In this document: positions 1 through 7,883 of the stretch, piece after piece | Position numbering within the stretch: position 1 is the first letter of the stretch | Layout: each line of letters opens with the position of its first letter | Source of the DNA: UMGS1901 sp934122115 | GTDB lineage: Bacteria; Bacillota; Clostridia; TANB77; CAG-508 | Assembly: GCA_934122115.1 (NCBI GenBank) | Contig: CAKOVU010000002.1 | Location: forward strand, 124,001 to 188,000 | Reading direction: 5' to 3' | Length of the DNA stretch: 64,000 bases | Translations under genes and position numbers: made by a program | Notes under the pieces: model-generated | Databases searched by the model: none | What the model was told of the DNA's origin: nothing | Seen by the model: the letters and a program-made list of their open reading frames with translations, nothing else

Positions 1-2
1 GA

Positions 3-596
3 CATGATGGAATTCACAGGTTTTTTCTAGAAGAAGGCGCAAAAGTTAGATATGTAGAGAAACATTATGGCGAAGGTAGTGGAACAGGCAAAAGAATATT
101 AAATCCTGTAACAGAGGTTTATTTAAAGCTAGGTAGTTCTATGGAAATGGAGTCTACACAAATAAAAGGTGTGGATTCAACAATAAGAGAAACTAAAGGA
201 GTACTTGAAGCAGACACTAATTTTGTAGTTACAGAAAAAATATTAACACATGGAAATCAAACTGCAAAAACTACATTTGATGTTCAATTAAATGGAGAAA
301 ATGCAAGTACACATGTTACTTCTAGATCAGTTGCAACAGAAAATTCAAAACAACATTTTGAATCTAAAATTTATGGAAATTCAAAATGTTTCGCACATAG
401 TGAATGTGATGCTATTATAAAAGATAATGCAGTAGTAAAAGCAACGCCAGAGATAACAGCCAATAATGTGGATGCAAATTTAATTCATGAGGCTGCGATA
501 GGAAAAATAGCAGGAGAACAATTAATAAAACTTATGACTTTAGGATTATCAGAAAAAGAAGCGGAAGAACAAATAATAAATGGATTTTTAAGATAA
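3..596 (+). CDS. SufB/SufD family Fe-S cluster scaffold protein, 3' part
   Basis: The reading frame is open from base 3, so the 5' end lies outside the window and 197 C-terminal residues are visible. The sequence has the beta-helix style of the SufBD core, including HDGIHRFFLEEGAKV, the ILNPVTEVYL stretch, and the conserved NNVDANLIHEAAIGKIAGEQ segment close to the C-terminus. SufB and SufD act with the SufC ATPase in assembling Fe-S clusters. No sufC or sufS is visible because the window starts here. An ATG at 141 is internal, not the start, since homology runs upstream of it. The gene ends at a bidirectional terminator. Whether it is SufB or SufD cannot be decided from this part. Confidence 0.88.
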   Translation, partial: HDGIHRFFLEEGAKVRYVEKHYGEGSGTGKRILNPVTEVYLKLGSSMEMESTQIKGVDSTIRETKGVLEADTNFVVTEKILTHGNQTAKTTFDVQLNGENASTHVTSRSVATENSKQHFESKIYGNSKCFAHSECDAIIKDNAVVKATPEITANNVDANLIHEAAIGKIAGEQLIKLMTLGLSEKEAEEQIINGFLR

Positions 597-603
597 AGAA
601 AAA

Positions 604-641
604 GCTCTCAAGGTAAAATTTAATAAACCTGAGAGCCTTTT
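604..641. terminator. bidirectional intrinsic terminator
   Basis: A stem pairs 604-614 with 627-636, with one bulged base. It is flanked by an A-run (599-603) on the left and a T-run (638-641) on the right. It therefore serves both the SufBD gene and the convergent DUF378 gene. Confidence 0.75.
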
Positions 642-642
642 G

Positions 643-837
643 TTAATCATTTACTTTAGAATATAGCCCAATTGATATTAGTCCAGAAACACCTACTAAA
701 ACATATATTATTCTGCTTAAAATGCTCATGGAACCAAATAATGTGCTAACTAAATTAAAATCGAATAACCCTATAAGTAACCAGTTTAAAGCACCTATAA
801 TAACAAGGGTTAATGCAATATAATATAGAACCTTCAT
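643..837 (-). CDS. DUF378 small membrane protein
   Basis: A 64-residue protein with two hydrophobic segments (about residues 4-24 and 41-58) and the core IIGALNWLLIGLFDFNLV, which is typical of DUF378 (YuzA-like) membrane proteins of unknown function. The start at 837 is chosen because GGAGGATT lies just upstream on the minus strand. A longer in-frame extension to 942 has no ribosome site and would add unrelated residues. The gene is transcribed alone, divergent from sigH. Confidence 0.85.
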   Translation of the reverse strand: MKVLYYIALTLVIIGALNWLLIGLFDFNLVSTLFGSMSILSRIIYVLVGVSGLISIGLYSKVND

Positions 838-908
838 TATAATCCTCCTAATAAGTTGATATTTAGTATTATTATAGCTATTTTTAAAAAAAATATACCA
901 ACAAACTA

Positions 909-938
909 TTGACATCAAAGGAAATACTAGAATATAAT
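909..938 (+). promoter_or_regulatory. sigma-A type promoter of sigH
   Basis: TTGACA at 909-914 and TATAAT at 933-938, spacing 18. It lies about 45 bp upstream of the sigH start. Confidence 0.6.
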
Positions 939-983
939 ACAATCAATCATTTGTAAGGCAAGATGTAGGAGGATATATACACA

Positions 984-1625
984 ATGAATGACAACATAAA
1001 ATACATCAACATAGAAGATGAAGAATTAATAAACCAAGTAAAAAATGGCGACAAAAATGCACTTGAATATCTTATTTCTAAATACAAAGAAATGGTTGAA
1101 TCTAAAGTAAATAAATACTTTATAATTGGCGCCGAAAAAGAAGATATAGTTCAAGAAGGTTTAATTGGATTATATAAGGCAATAAAAGATTATAAAGTAG
1201 ATAAACAAAATTCTTTCAAGTCATTTGCTAATTTATGCATAGAAAGGCAATTAATTACTGCAATAAAATCATCAAATAGGCAAAAACACATGCCGCTTAA
1301 TTCTTACTTATCTTTAAACATGCCCGTATACAATAATGAAGACGAAAATAATGAAACAGAATTATTAGAAATATTTAATTCGAATGTTGTTGAAGATCCT
1401 CTAGATACAATAACCAAAAGAGAATATTATTCTGATGTTGAAAGTGTAATAGACACATCTTTAAGTAGTTTTGAAAAAAAGGTTTTAAACAGATATGTGC
1501 AAGGAGAATCTTATGTGCAAATAGCAGAAAAATTAGATGCTCCTGTGAAATCAGTTGATAATGCAATACAAAGAATACGCAAGAAAACAATAAAGAATCT
1601 TGTAAATAGAGATAGCTCTTTTTAA
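984..1625 (+). CDS. sigH: RNA polymerase sporulation sigma factor SigH
   Basis: A 213-residue sigma-70 family factor that directs RNA polymerase to early sporulation and stationary-phase genes. Region 2 contains YFIIGAEKEDIVQEGLIGLYKAI and the DNA-melting segment SFKSFANLCIERQLITAIKSSNRQKHMPLNSY (shown here in pieces: SFKSFANLCIERQ, then KHMPLNSYLSL), both close to Bacillus Spo0H. Region 4 near the C-terminus (YVQIAEKLDAPVKSVDNAIQ) is the helix-turn-helix. AGGAGG at 967-972 precedes the ATG. The gene is monocistronic and followed by a tRNA gene. Its length matches the family. Confidence 0.93.
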   Translation: MNDNIKYINIEDEELINQVKNGDKNALEYLISKYKEMVESKVNKYFIIGAEKEDIVQEGLIGLYKAIKDYKVDKQNSFKSFANLCIERQLITAIKSSNRQKHMPLNSYLSLNMPVYNNEDENNETELLEIFNSNVVEDPLDTITKREYYSDVESVIDTSLSSFEKKVLNRYVQGESYVQIAEKLDAPVKSVDNAIQRIRKKTIKNLVNRDSSF

Positions 1626-1641
1626 TAAGACTATCAAACAT

Positions 1642-1717
1642 GCTACTATAGCTCAGTAGGTAGAGTGCAGCCTTGGTAAGGCTGAGGTCACGGGTTCGAT
1701 TCCCGTTGGTAGCTCCA
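1642..1717 (+). tRNA. tRNA-Thr (GGT anticodon)
   Basis: A complete 76-nt cloverleaf. The 7-bp acceptor stem GCTACTA/TGGTAGC has one G-T pair. The D-arm is GCTC...GAGT, and the anticodon stem CAGCC/GGCTG holds loop TTGGTAA (anticodon GGT). The T-arm is ACGGG-TTCGATT-CCCGT and CCA is encoded (1715-1717). The discriminator is T, as usual for this isoacceptor in Bacillota. Confidence 0.96.
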
Positions 1718-1737
1718 AGATATATTATAAATGTCAT

Positions 1738-1766
1738 TTGACAAAATCAATAAATGACGGTATAAT
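1738..1766 (+). promoter_or_regulatory. perfect-consensus promoter of the short antisense RNA
   Basis: TTGACA at 1738-1743 and TATAAT at 1761-1766 with a 17-bp spacer. This is an exact sigma-A consensus directed at the small convergent gene at 1860-1973. Confidence 0.75.
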
Positions 1767-1772
1767 AAAACT

Positions 1773-1858
1773 AGAAAATGAGAGCCACAGAAATGTGTGC
1801 TACCATATAATTATGATAAAACACCACATAGCTAGGCGAAGCGTAATGTGGTGCTTTT
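1773..1858 (+). ncRNA. putative antitoxin RNA, convergent with a small hydrophobic gene
   Basis: Transcription from the consensus promoter would give an RNA of about 85 nt ending at the hairpin 1822-1853. It carries CTACCATATA at 1800-1809, a direct repeat of 1967-1976, which spans the start codon of the convergent gene. The RNA is therefore complementary to that start site as well as to the shared terminator. Its 5' portion (AGAAAATGAG ... GTGCTACCA) also resembles the 5' leader of the opposing mRNA. The arrangement is that of par/Fst-type loci; the function is inferred. Confidence 0.55.
1822..1858. terminator. shared bidirectional terminator of the toxin-like locus
   Basis: Stem CACCACAT (1822-1829) with ATGTGGTG (1846-1853). 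A T-run follows on the plus strand, and the left-flanking ATAAAA gives a T-rich tail on the minus strand. Confidence 0.7.
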
Positions 1859-1859
1859 A

Positions 1860-1973
1860 TTATTTGCTCAAAATTACTACTAGTGCAATAATCAAGGCAA
1901 ATGCTATAATAGTCATTCCTACTAAACCGTAGAAAAGTAAGTATATTATCATTAACATAGATTGTTCTACCAT
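1860..1973 (-). CDS. small hydrophobic peptide, type I toxin-like
   Basis: A 37-residue peptide, MVEQSMLMIIYLLFYG then LVGMTIIAFALIIALVVILSK, that is almost entirely one membrane-spanning stretch. GGAGGTGG lies 8 bases upstream of the ATG on the minus strand. It has its own promoter on that strand (TTGCAT 2088-2083, TATAGT 2065-2060, spacing 17) and an 80-nt leader. The leader contains GCTACCAC, which can pair with the start region. A second copy sits at 62636-62758 with the same C-terminal motif. The sequence is not recognisably Fst, TxpA or Hol_Tox; the toxin role is inferred from size, hydrophobicity and antisense layout. Confidence 0.6.
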   Translation of the reverse strand: MVEQSMLMIIYLLFYGLVGMTIIAFALIIALVVILSK

Positions 1974-2059
1974 ATAGCACCACCTCCATTCTCACAGATA
2001 AAACTGTGTATGTAAAGTGGTAGCACTCACACTGCTTGTCCTCATTTTCTATGTTTCAT

Positions 2060-2088
2060 ACTATATAACATTATTTCAAAAAATGCAA
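2060..2088 (-). promoter_or_regulatory. promoter of the small hydrophobic gene
   Basis: On the minus strand TTGCAT (2088-2083) and TATAGT (2065-2060) are separated by 17 bp. The predicted 5' leader (2050-2018) is an imperfect inverted copy of the start of the opposing RNA (1773-1805). Confidence 0.5.
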
Positions 2089-2131
2089 TATAGCAAAACA
2101 AAGTTTTGCAAAATATTTTATGATAAATTCA

Positions 2132-2160
2132 TTGTAAAAAAATTCTTTTTATGGTAAACT
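2132..2160 (+). promoter_or_regulatory. promoter of ychF
   Basis: TTGTAA (2132-2137), 17-bp spacer, TAAACT (2155-2160), about 30 bp upstream of the ychF start. Confidence 0.45.
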
Positions 2161-2190
2161 AATAACGTTGATTAGAAGGGAATGATAAGA

Positions 2191-3279
2191 ATGAAAATAG
2201 GAATAGTAGGACTTCCAAATGTAGGAAAGAGTACATTATTTAATAGTATAACAAAAGCAGGAGCTGAATGTGCAAATTATCCTTTTTGCACGATAGAACC
2301 AAATGTTGGAGTTGTGCCAGTTCCAGATGAAAGATTAGATAACTTAGCTAAAATTTACAATCCAGAAAAGATAACACATGCTATCATAGAATTTGTGGAT
2401 ATTGCAGGATTAGTAAAAGGAGCAAGTAAAGGAGAGGGACTTGGAAACAAGTTCTTATCTCACATAAGAGAAACAGATGCTATTTGCGAAGTAGTAAGAT
2501 GCTTTGAGGATTCTAATATAATACATGTTGATGGAAGTGTAAATCCAATAAGGGATATAGAAACAATAAATTTAGAGCTTGTTTTTGCCGATTTAGAAAC
2601 TGTAGAAAAAAGATTGGATAGAGCTAAAAAGTTAATTAAAGCTGATAAAAAATATCAGGAAGAAATAGAAGTATGGGAAAAAATTAAGAAAGCATTAGAA
2701 GAAGGAAAATCAGCAAGAACCTTGGAATATACAGAAGAAGAGCTTGAAATAATTAAAGACGCATTCTTATTAACGATGAAGCCAATATTATATGTAGCAA
2801 ATGTATCTGAAGAACAATTAGCTAATGATAATGATGAAACAGTTAATAAAGTAAGAGAATATGCAAAAGCTGAAAAATCTGAAGTAATTCCACTTTGTGT
2901 AAAAATAGAAGAAGAACTTGCTGGGTTAGACGGTGAAGATGAAAAAGAGATGTTAGAAGCGTTAGGATTAAAGGAATCTGGCTTAGACAAAGTTATAAAA
3001 GCTAGCTATGATTTGTTGGGATTAATGTCATTCCTAACGGCAGGAGAACCAGAGGTTAAAGCATGGACAATAAAAAAAGGAACTAAGGCTCCACAAGCAG
3101 CAGGAAAAATCCATTCTGACATAGAAAGAGGATTTATAAGAGCAGAAATTGTTTCATATGATGACTTAATGAAAGAAGGTTCGATGCTAGCAGCAAAGGA
3201 AAAAGGCTTGGTTCGTTCAGAAGGAAAAGAATATGTAATGCAAGATGGAGACGTAGTGTTATTTAAGTTTAATGTGTAA
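2191..3279 (+). CDS. ychF: redox-regulated ATPase YchF (OLA1 family)
   Basis: A 362-residue Obg-family P-loop protein that binds the ribosome and prefers ATP. The G1 motif GLPNVGKST is at residues 6-14. The switch region reads EFVDIAGLVKGASKGEGLGNKFL, and the C-terminal TGS-like domain holds KAWTIKKGTKAPQAAGKIHSDIERGFIRAE in two blocks. The start is set at 2191: AAGGG (2176-2180) is correctly spaced from it but abuts the alternative ATG at 2182. It is monocistronic, and a separate promoter for the next gene begins just after the stop. Confidence 0.95.
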   Translation: MKIGIVGLPNVGKSTLFNSITKAGAECANYPFCTIEPNVGVVPVPDERLDNLAKIYNPEKITHAIIEFVDIAGLVKGASKGEGLGNKFLSHIRETDAICEVVRCFEDSNIIHVDGSVNPIRDIETINLELVFADLETVEKRLDRAKKLIKADKKYQEEIEVWEKIKKALEEGKSARTLEYTEEELEIIKDAFLLTMKPILYVANVSEEQLANDNDETVNKVREYAKAEKSEVIPLCVKIEEELAGLDGEDEKEMLEALGLKESGLDKVIKASYDLLGLMSFLTAGEPEVKAWTIKKGTKAPQAAGKIHSDIERGFIRAEIVSYDDLMKEGSMLAAKEKGLVRSEGKEYVMQDGDVVLFKFNV

Positions 3280-3290
3280 AAACAAAAAGC

Positions 3291-3319
3291 TTTACATAAA
3301 TGTAAAGATATGGTAAAAT
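3291..3319 (+). promoter_or_regulatory. promoter of the 3361 gene
   Basis: TTTACA (3291-3296), 17-bp spacer, TAAAAT (3314-3319). Confidence 0.55.
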
Positions 3320-3360
3320 GAAAGATATCAAAAATTGATCCAAGAAAGGAAGAATTATTT

Positions 3361-3732
3361 ATGGATCATCGGAAGAGCCAGCAGTATTTGCTGTTGGCAA
3401 TAGCATTAATTGGTTTTATGATTGGGATTAATGTGGCAAAGCTCCCAATCATAGAAAGAAGCGATCCACTCAAATGGATTGTTATCTGTATTCTTTTTTT
3501 GGTGATAGGAGCCATTTGGATCTGCTTCCAAAAAAAGATGAGGCAGTTAAAGGCTTTGGGAGCTTTTTGCGCTACAATTGGTGTAGGAGCTGGGATTACC
3601 TGGCTCTTTGCAATACCCGAAGCAATCAGACTGTTGGTAACATTAATTCCAATGGCATTTGTTGCCTTTTTCCTGATAGTAGTATTCTATCAGAAAGAAG
3701 ACAGGAGAGAGCCCCAAGAGAGAAGTAAATAA
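3361..3732 (+). CDS. small four-helix membrane protein, unknown
   Basis: A 123-residue protein with four predicted membrane spans (about 8-27, 38-57, 66-84, 88-110) and a charged tail, EDRREPQERSK. No family is recognised. Base and codon use differ from the neighbours, with more G/C-ending codons (CTG, GCC, ATC, CGG), which suggests acquisition by transfer. It is transcribed alone, with its own promoter and a strong terminator. An overlapping reading frame at 3474-3728 is a shadow. The next gene (3871) has the same size class, topology and promoter-terminator arrangement, and the two may be distant paralogues. Confidence 0.7.
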   Translation: MDHRKSQQYLLLAIALIGFMIGINVAKLPIIERSDPLKWIVICILFLVIGAIWICFQKKMRQLKALGAFCATIGVGAGITWLFAIPEAIRLLVTLIPMAFVAFFLIVVFYQKEDRREPQERSK

Positions 3733-3738
3733 TTTCCT

Positions 3739-3778
3739 ACACCTACAAGTTAGCAATTAGCTTGTAGGTGTCTTTTTT
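3739..3778 (+). terminator. intrinsic terminator
   Basis: An 11-bp perfect stem, ACACCTACAAG (3739-3749) with CTTGTAGGTGT (3761-3771), followed by TTTTTT. Confidence 0.85.
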
Positions 3779-3797
3779 GTGACACAAAGCACCAAAC

Positions 3798-3826
3798 TTT
3801 ACATAAAATAAAAAATGTGTTATAAT
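3798..3826 (+). promoter_or_regulatory. promoter of the 3871 gene
   Basis: TTTACA (3798-3803), 17-bp spacer, TATAAT (3821-3826). Confidence 0.65.
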
Positions 3827-3870
3827 AAAAATATAGACCGCATATTTATAAATAAGGAGGCAGCTTAAGA

Positions 3871-4203
3871 ATGCGGAAGTATGTAAAATTGTTTTTTTTG
3901 TTTGTTGGAAGTCTTGTTGTTGGAATGAATATCAACGCGACAAATGTGCTAGCAGGTTGGGAAGAAAAGATCTGCTTATTCATGCTAATATCCATTAGTA
4001 TTTCGGTACTGATTCTATGGAGAAATCAATATGTGCCAGATTTGGTGGAGATTTTAGCAGGTTTGCCTGCAGGTGTGATAATATCACGTCAATTCAACAT
4101 ATCGATAACAGCTTTGCTGACTGTTGATACGATTATGGTCATTATTACTCTTGCGATGGTAATTATATGGGGAAATAATAGACAAACACCAAAAAAACAA
4201 TAA
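3871..4203 (+). CDS. small membrane protein, unknown, foreign-looking
   Basis: A 110-residue protein with about four hydrophobic segments (4-25, 32-50, 60-75, 81-101), ending in the basic tail NNRQTPKKQ. AAGGAGG precedes the ATG with good spacing. No family is recognised. As in 3361, codon use is less AT-biased than the surrounding chromosome. The two N-termini share a glycine-rich first helix followed by a MNIN/INVA turn. It is a single-gene unit with its own promoter and terminator, placed between ychF and the heat-shock operon. Confidence 0.68.
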   Translation: MRKYVKLFFLFVGSLVVGMNINATNVLAGWEEKICLFMLISISISVLILWRNQYVPDLVEILAGLPAGVIISRQFNISITALLTVDTIMVIITLAMVIIWGNNRQTPKKQ

Positions 4204-4211
4204 AATCCTTA

Positions 4212-4256
4212 ACATCCAGAAGTCGATAATTGACGACTGGGTGTTTCTTTTTTTTG
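4212..4256 (+). terminator. intrinsic terminator
   Basis: ACATCC (4212-4217) pairs with GGGTGT (4239-4244) and AGTCG (4221-4225) with CGACT (4234-4238), with a 3-nt bulge. A T-rich tract follows. Confidence 0.75.
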
Positions 4257-4280
4257 TTCACAAAAAATTCACAAAGAAAA

Positions 4281-4307
4281 TTAGCAATCGATATTGACAA
4301 GTGCTAA
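4281..4307 (+). promoter_or_regulatory. CIRCE operator 1 overlapping the hrcA promoter -35
   Basis: TTAGCAATC - 9 bases - AAGTGCTAA, close to the CIRCE consensus (TTAGCACTC-N9-GAGTGCTAA). The promoter -35 TTGACA (4294-4299) lies inside it. The -10 TAATAT is at 4317-4322, spacing 17. Confidence 0.85.
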
Positions 4308-4331
4308 AAAGAGATGTAATATATATAAAGT

Positions 4332-4358
4332 TTAGCACTGAAATGTTTTGACTGCTAA
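4332..4358 (+). promoter_or_regulatory. CIRCE operator 2, downstream of the promoter
   Basis: TTAGCACTG - 9 bases - GACTGCTAA, placed just after the expected transcription start and before the hrcA ribosome site. HrcA dimers on both operators would block promoter access and escape. Confidence 0.88.
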
Positions 4359-4373
4359 AAAGAGGTGAATAAT

Positions 4374-5414
4374 ATGCTAAACGATAGAAAAAAAGAAATA
4401 TTACAAGCAATTGTAGAAGAATATATAGAAACAGCTGAGCCAGTTAGCTCAAAAGCAATAGTAGAAAAACGTGGTCTAGATTATAGTTCAGCAACAATTA
4501 GAAATGACATGGCTGAGTTAGAAAAAATAGGTTTGCTAGATAAACCACATACTTCAAGTGGAAGAGTACCATCTGCTAAAGGGTACAGATATTATGTGGA
4601 CGAATTGCTAAATTACAACGATATAAGCATACAAGAAATAAAATATATACAAGAACAGCTAGCAACAAAAATAAATCAAATAGAAGAATTAACCAAGATT
4701 ACAACCTCTACATTATCTGAAATAACACATTATACATCAGTTGGTATTGGTCCAACAGCGCAAAAACAGGAGATAGAAGAAATAAAATTTGTCTTACTAG
4801 GGTCAAGACTTCTAATGGCTGTAATATTAACTCAAAATGGTTTAATAAGAGAAACGATAATAAAATTTGATGAAGATATAAACCAAGAGCAAGTAGATAC
4901 TTTAACATATTTATTCAATAATAAATTAAAAGGAAAACCACTTACACAAATAGATAAACCAATCGAGGAATATATGCATTCTGAAATGGACAATATAATA
5001 AAGGTTGTAAAACCAGTAATAGAACAGATTACTAGAGTAATAAATGAAGATGTTCCAGTGTATATGGAAGGTGCAGATAAATCTTTTGAATTACCAGAAT
5101 TTAAGAGTTTGGACATAGCTAAAAACTTTGTAAATATACTTGATACAGATAAAACAAAGCAAATGATTGAAATATTAAATAGTGAAGATAATCAAGATGA
5201 AATAAATGTTTACATTGGTGATGAAAATGTGGATGAAGCTCTTAAAAACTTTAGTGTAATAACGTTCAAACACAAAGAAAAAGGCAAAGATTTAGGAACT
5301 ATTGCAATAATAGGTCCTACAAGAATGGATTATTCAAAAGTAATATCAACAATGAAATATATAAGTAAAAAATTAGATGAAAAAAATAAATTGGAGGAAG
5401 GAAAGGGTGAGTGA
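4374..5414 (+). CDS. hrcA: heat-inducible transcription repressor HrcA
   Basis: A 346-residue repressor of class I heat-shock genes that binds CIRCE. The N-terminal winged helix (about residues 1-75) has SSKAIVEKRGLDYSSATIRND and the wing HTSSGRVPSAKGYRYYVD (split here around the helix). The C-terminal GAF-like regulatory part ends with IAIIGPTRMDYSKVISTM. The ATG at 4374 follows AGAGGTG (4361-4367) at good spacing. A GTG at 4365 overlaps that ribosome site and is less likely. It is the first gene of hrcA-grpE-dnaK-dnaJ, with two CIRCE sites upstream, so it is autoregulated. Confidence 0.95.
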   Translation: MLNDRKKEILQAIVEEYIETAEPVSSKAIVEKRGLDYSSATIRNDMAELEKIGLLDKPHTSSGRVPSAKGYRYYVDELLNYNDISIQEIKYIQEQLATKINQIEELTKITTSTLSEITHYTSVGIGPTAQKQEIEEIKFVLLGSRLLMAVILTQNGLIRETIIKFDEDINQEQVDTLTYLFNNKLKGKPLTQIDKPIEEYMHSEMDNIIKVVKPVIEQITRVINEDVPVYMEGADKSFELPEFKSLDIAKNFVNILDTDKTKQMIEILNSEDNQDEINVYIGDENVDEALKNFSVITFKHKEKGKDLGTIAIIGPTRMDYSKVISTMKYISKKLDEKNKLEEGKGE

Positions 5415-5416
5415 AG

Positions 5417-5941
5417 ATGGCTAAAGTAGAAAATGAAGAAAAAGTACAAGAAGAAAGTACTAGTGGAGTTGAAGAATTAAATAATAAAGAAAAAGAATTA
5501 AATGAAAAATTATCAAAAGTAAAAGATGAACTAGAAGACATAAAAGATAGGCACACAAGGCTGATAGCAGAGTTTGATAATTTAAAGAAAAGAAGTGCAA
5601 AAGAAAGAGAGGGCCTTTATAATTCAATAATGTCTGATGTTATTTCATCTTTCTTACCAGTAATAGATAATTTAGAAAAAGCTGCTGAAGCAGAGTCTAA
5701 GGATGAAGAATACAAAAAAGGAATTGAACTTGTATTAAAGCAATTTAAAGATGTGCTTTCTGCAAATGGAGTAAAGGAAATAGAAGCAGTAGGGCAGCCA
5801 TTTGATCCAGAATTACATGAAGCAGTAAGCATGATTCAAGATGAAAATCTTGGAGAAAAAATAGTCGCTTCAGAATACAGAAAAGGCTACAAAATAGGAA
5901 ATAAAGTTATAAGACATTCTATGGTAGTCGTAGCAAACTAA
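5417..5941 (+). CDS. grpE: nucleotide exchange factor GrpE
   Basis: A 174-residue cochaperone that releases ADP from DnaK. A long charged coiled coil (about residues 5-75) is followed by LIAEFDNLKKRSAKER and the beta-wing domain ending EYRKGYKIGNKVIRHSMVVVAN, the classic GrpE C-terminus. It lies two bases after the hrcA stop, and GTG at 5411 (overlapping that stop) is an alternative start. It sits second in the heat-shock operon. Confidence 0.95.
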   Translation: MAKVENEEKVQEESTSGVEELNNKEKELNEKLSKVKDELEDIKDRHTRLIAEFDNLKKRSAKEREGLYNSIMSDVISSFLPVIDNLEKAAEAESKDEEYKKGIELVLKQFKDVLSANGVKEIEAVGQPFDPELHEAVSMIQDENLGEKIVASEYRKGYKIGNKVIRHSMVVVAN

Positions 5942-6025
5942 CTAGTTATTAATTTTAATTAATATAAATTTACTAAAGATGCAATAATATAAAGAGTTTT
6001 TTATAAATAGGGAGGAATTTTTATT

Positions 6026-7879
6026 ATGGGAAAGATTATAGGTATTGATTTAGGTACAACAAATTCATGTGTTGCAGTTATGGAAGGTGGAGAGCCAGTT
6101 GTTATTCCAAACGCAGAAGGAAACAGAACAACACCATCAGTAGTTGCATTTTCAAAAAATGGAGAAAGATTAGTAGGACAAATAGCAAAACGTCAAGCTG
6201 TTACAAATCCAGATAATACAGTTATATCAATAAAAAGAAAAATGGGAACAGCTGAAAAAGTAAAAATAGAAGGAGAAGAATTTTCACCACAAGAAATATC
6301 TGCAATGATATTACAAAAATTAAAGACAGACGCAGAAAATTATTTAGGACAAAAAGTTACACAAGCTGTTATAACAGTACCAGCATACTTCTCTGATAGC
6401 CAAAGACAAGCTACAAAAGATGCAGGCAAAATTGCAGGACTTGAAGTATTAAGAATTATAAACGAGCCAACAGCTGCAGCCTTAGCATTTGGTATGGATA
6501 AAGAAGACCAAGACCAAAAAATAATGGTATACGATTTAGGTGGTGGAACATTCGATGTTTCTATACTTGATATCGGTGATGGTGTATTTGAAGTTCTTGC
6601 TACAAATGGTAATACACATTTAGGTGGAGATGACTTTGACCAAAGAATTATAGATTACCTTGTATCAGAATTCAAAAAATCAAACGGAATAGATTTATCA
6701 ACAGATAAAATGGCTATGCAACGTTTAAAAGAAGCTGCTGAAAAAGCTAAAATAGAGCTTTCTGGAATGCAACAAACACAAATTAACTTACCATTCATCA
6801 CAGCAGATGCCCAAGGACCAAAACACTTAGATGTAACATTAACAAGAGCTAAATTCGAAGAATTAATCAGAGATTTAGTTGATGCTACAAAAATACCAGT
6901 AGAGCAAGCTATGAAAGATGCTGGAGTTACAGCAGCTGACATTCACAAAGTATTATTAGTTGGTGGTTCAACAAGAGTTCCATGTGTACAAGAAGAAGTT
7001 AAGAAAATAACAGGAAAAGATCCAGATAAGGGAATAAACCCAGATGAATGTGTTGCAATTGGTGCTTCTATTCAAGGTGGTGTATTATCAGGAGATGTTA
7101 AAGATTTAGTATTACTAGATGTAACACCATTATCATTAGGTATTGAAACTTATGGTGGAGTATTCACAAAATTAATAGAAAGAAACACAACAATACCAAC
7201 AAAGAAATCACAAATATTCTCAACAGCAGCAGATGGTCAAACATCAGTTGAAGTACACGTATTACAAGGTGAACGTGAAATGGCTGCATACAACAAAACA
7301 TTAGGAAGATTCCAATTAACAGGAATTCCAGCAGCACCAAGAGGAGTACCACAAATTGAGGTTACATTTGATATAGATGCTAACGGTATAGTTCACGTAT
7401 CTGCAAAAGATATGGCAACAGGAAACGAACAAAAAGTTTCTATTACAGCTTCAACAAACTTAACAGATGCTGATATTGAAAAGGCAGTAAAAGATGCAGA
7501 AGCTCATGCTGAAGAAGATAAGAAGAAGAAAGATGAAATAGAAGTTAGAAATAATGCAGAAAGCTTAGTTTACAATTGCCAAAAAACAATAGAAGAATTA
7601 GGAGATAAAATAAGCGGAGAAGAAAAAGCAAAGGCTAATACAGAAATAGATAATGTAAAGAAAGCACTAGAAGGTAGTGATGTGGAAAAAATTAAAGAAG
7701 CTACAGAAAGCTTAACAAAAGTATTCTATTCTATTACAGAAAAATTATATAGCCAAGCAAATCCAAATGGAGCAAATGGTGCAAATCCAGGAGCTGAAGG
7801 ACCTAAGACAGATGAAAATGGTAATGTGTATAATGCAGACTATAAAGTAGAAGAAGATAAGAAAGACGAAAATAAATAA
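6026..7879 (+). CDS. dnaK: molecular chaperone DnaK (Hsp70)
   Basis: A 617-residue Hsp70. The ATPase domain starts IGIDLGTTNSCVAVMEGG and contains VPAYFSDSQRQATKDAG, the DLGGGTFDVSIL phosphate loop and VLLVGGSTRVP. The substrate domain follows at about 390, with DVTPLSLGIETYGGV and GVPQIEVTFDIDANGI. A helical lid and an acidic tail end in EEDKKDENK. GGGAGG lies upstream of the ATG. It works with GrpE and DnaJ encoded on either side. Confidence 0.98.
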   Translation: MGKIIGIDLGTTNSCVAVMEGGEPVVIPNAEGNRTTPSVVAFSKNGERLVGQIAKRQAVTNPDNTVISIKRKMGTAEKVKIEGEEFSPQEISAMILQKLKTDAENYLGQKVTQAVITVPAYFSDSQRQATKDAGKIAGLEVLRIINEPTAAALAFGMDKEDQDQKIMVYDLGGGTFDVSILDIGDGVFEVLATNGNTHLGGDDFDQRIIDYLVSEFKKSNGIDLSTDKMAMQRLKEAAEKAKIELSGMQQTQINLPFITADAQGPKHLDVTLTRAKFEELIRDLVDATKIPVEQAMKDAGVTAADIHKVLLVGGSTRVPCVQEEVKKITGKDPDKGINPDECVAIGASIQGGVLSGDVKDLVLLDVTPLSLGIETYGGVFTKLIERNTTIPTKKSQIFSTAADGQTSVEVHVLQGEREMAAYNKTLGRFQLTGIPAAPRGVPQIEVTFDIDANGIVHVSAKDMATGNEQKVSITASTNLTDADIEKAVKDAEAHAEEDKKKKDEIEVRNNAESLVYNCQKTIEELGDKISGEEKAKANTEIDNVKKALEGSDVEKIKEATESLTKVFYSITEKLYSQANPNGANGANPGAEGPKTDENGNVYNADYKVEEDKKDENK

Positions 7880-7883
7880 TTTA

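Noticed and set aside
1738..1995. Longer open frames over the toxin-like locus (plus 1738-1932, minus 1771-1995).
   Set aside because: They lack ribosome sites, overlap promoters and terminators, and give no plausible protein. The 37-residue frame has a strong ribosome site and a paralogue.
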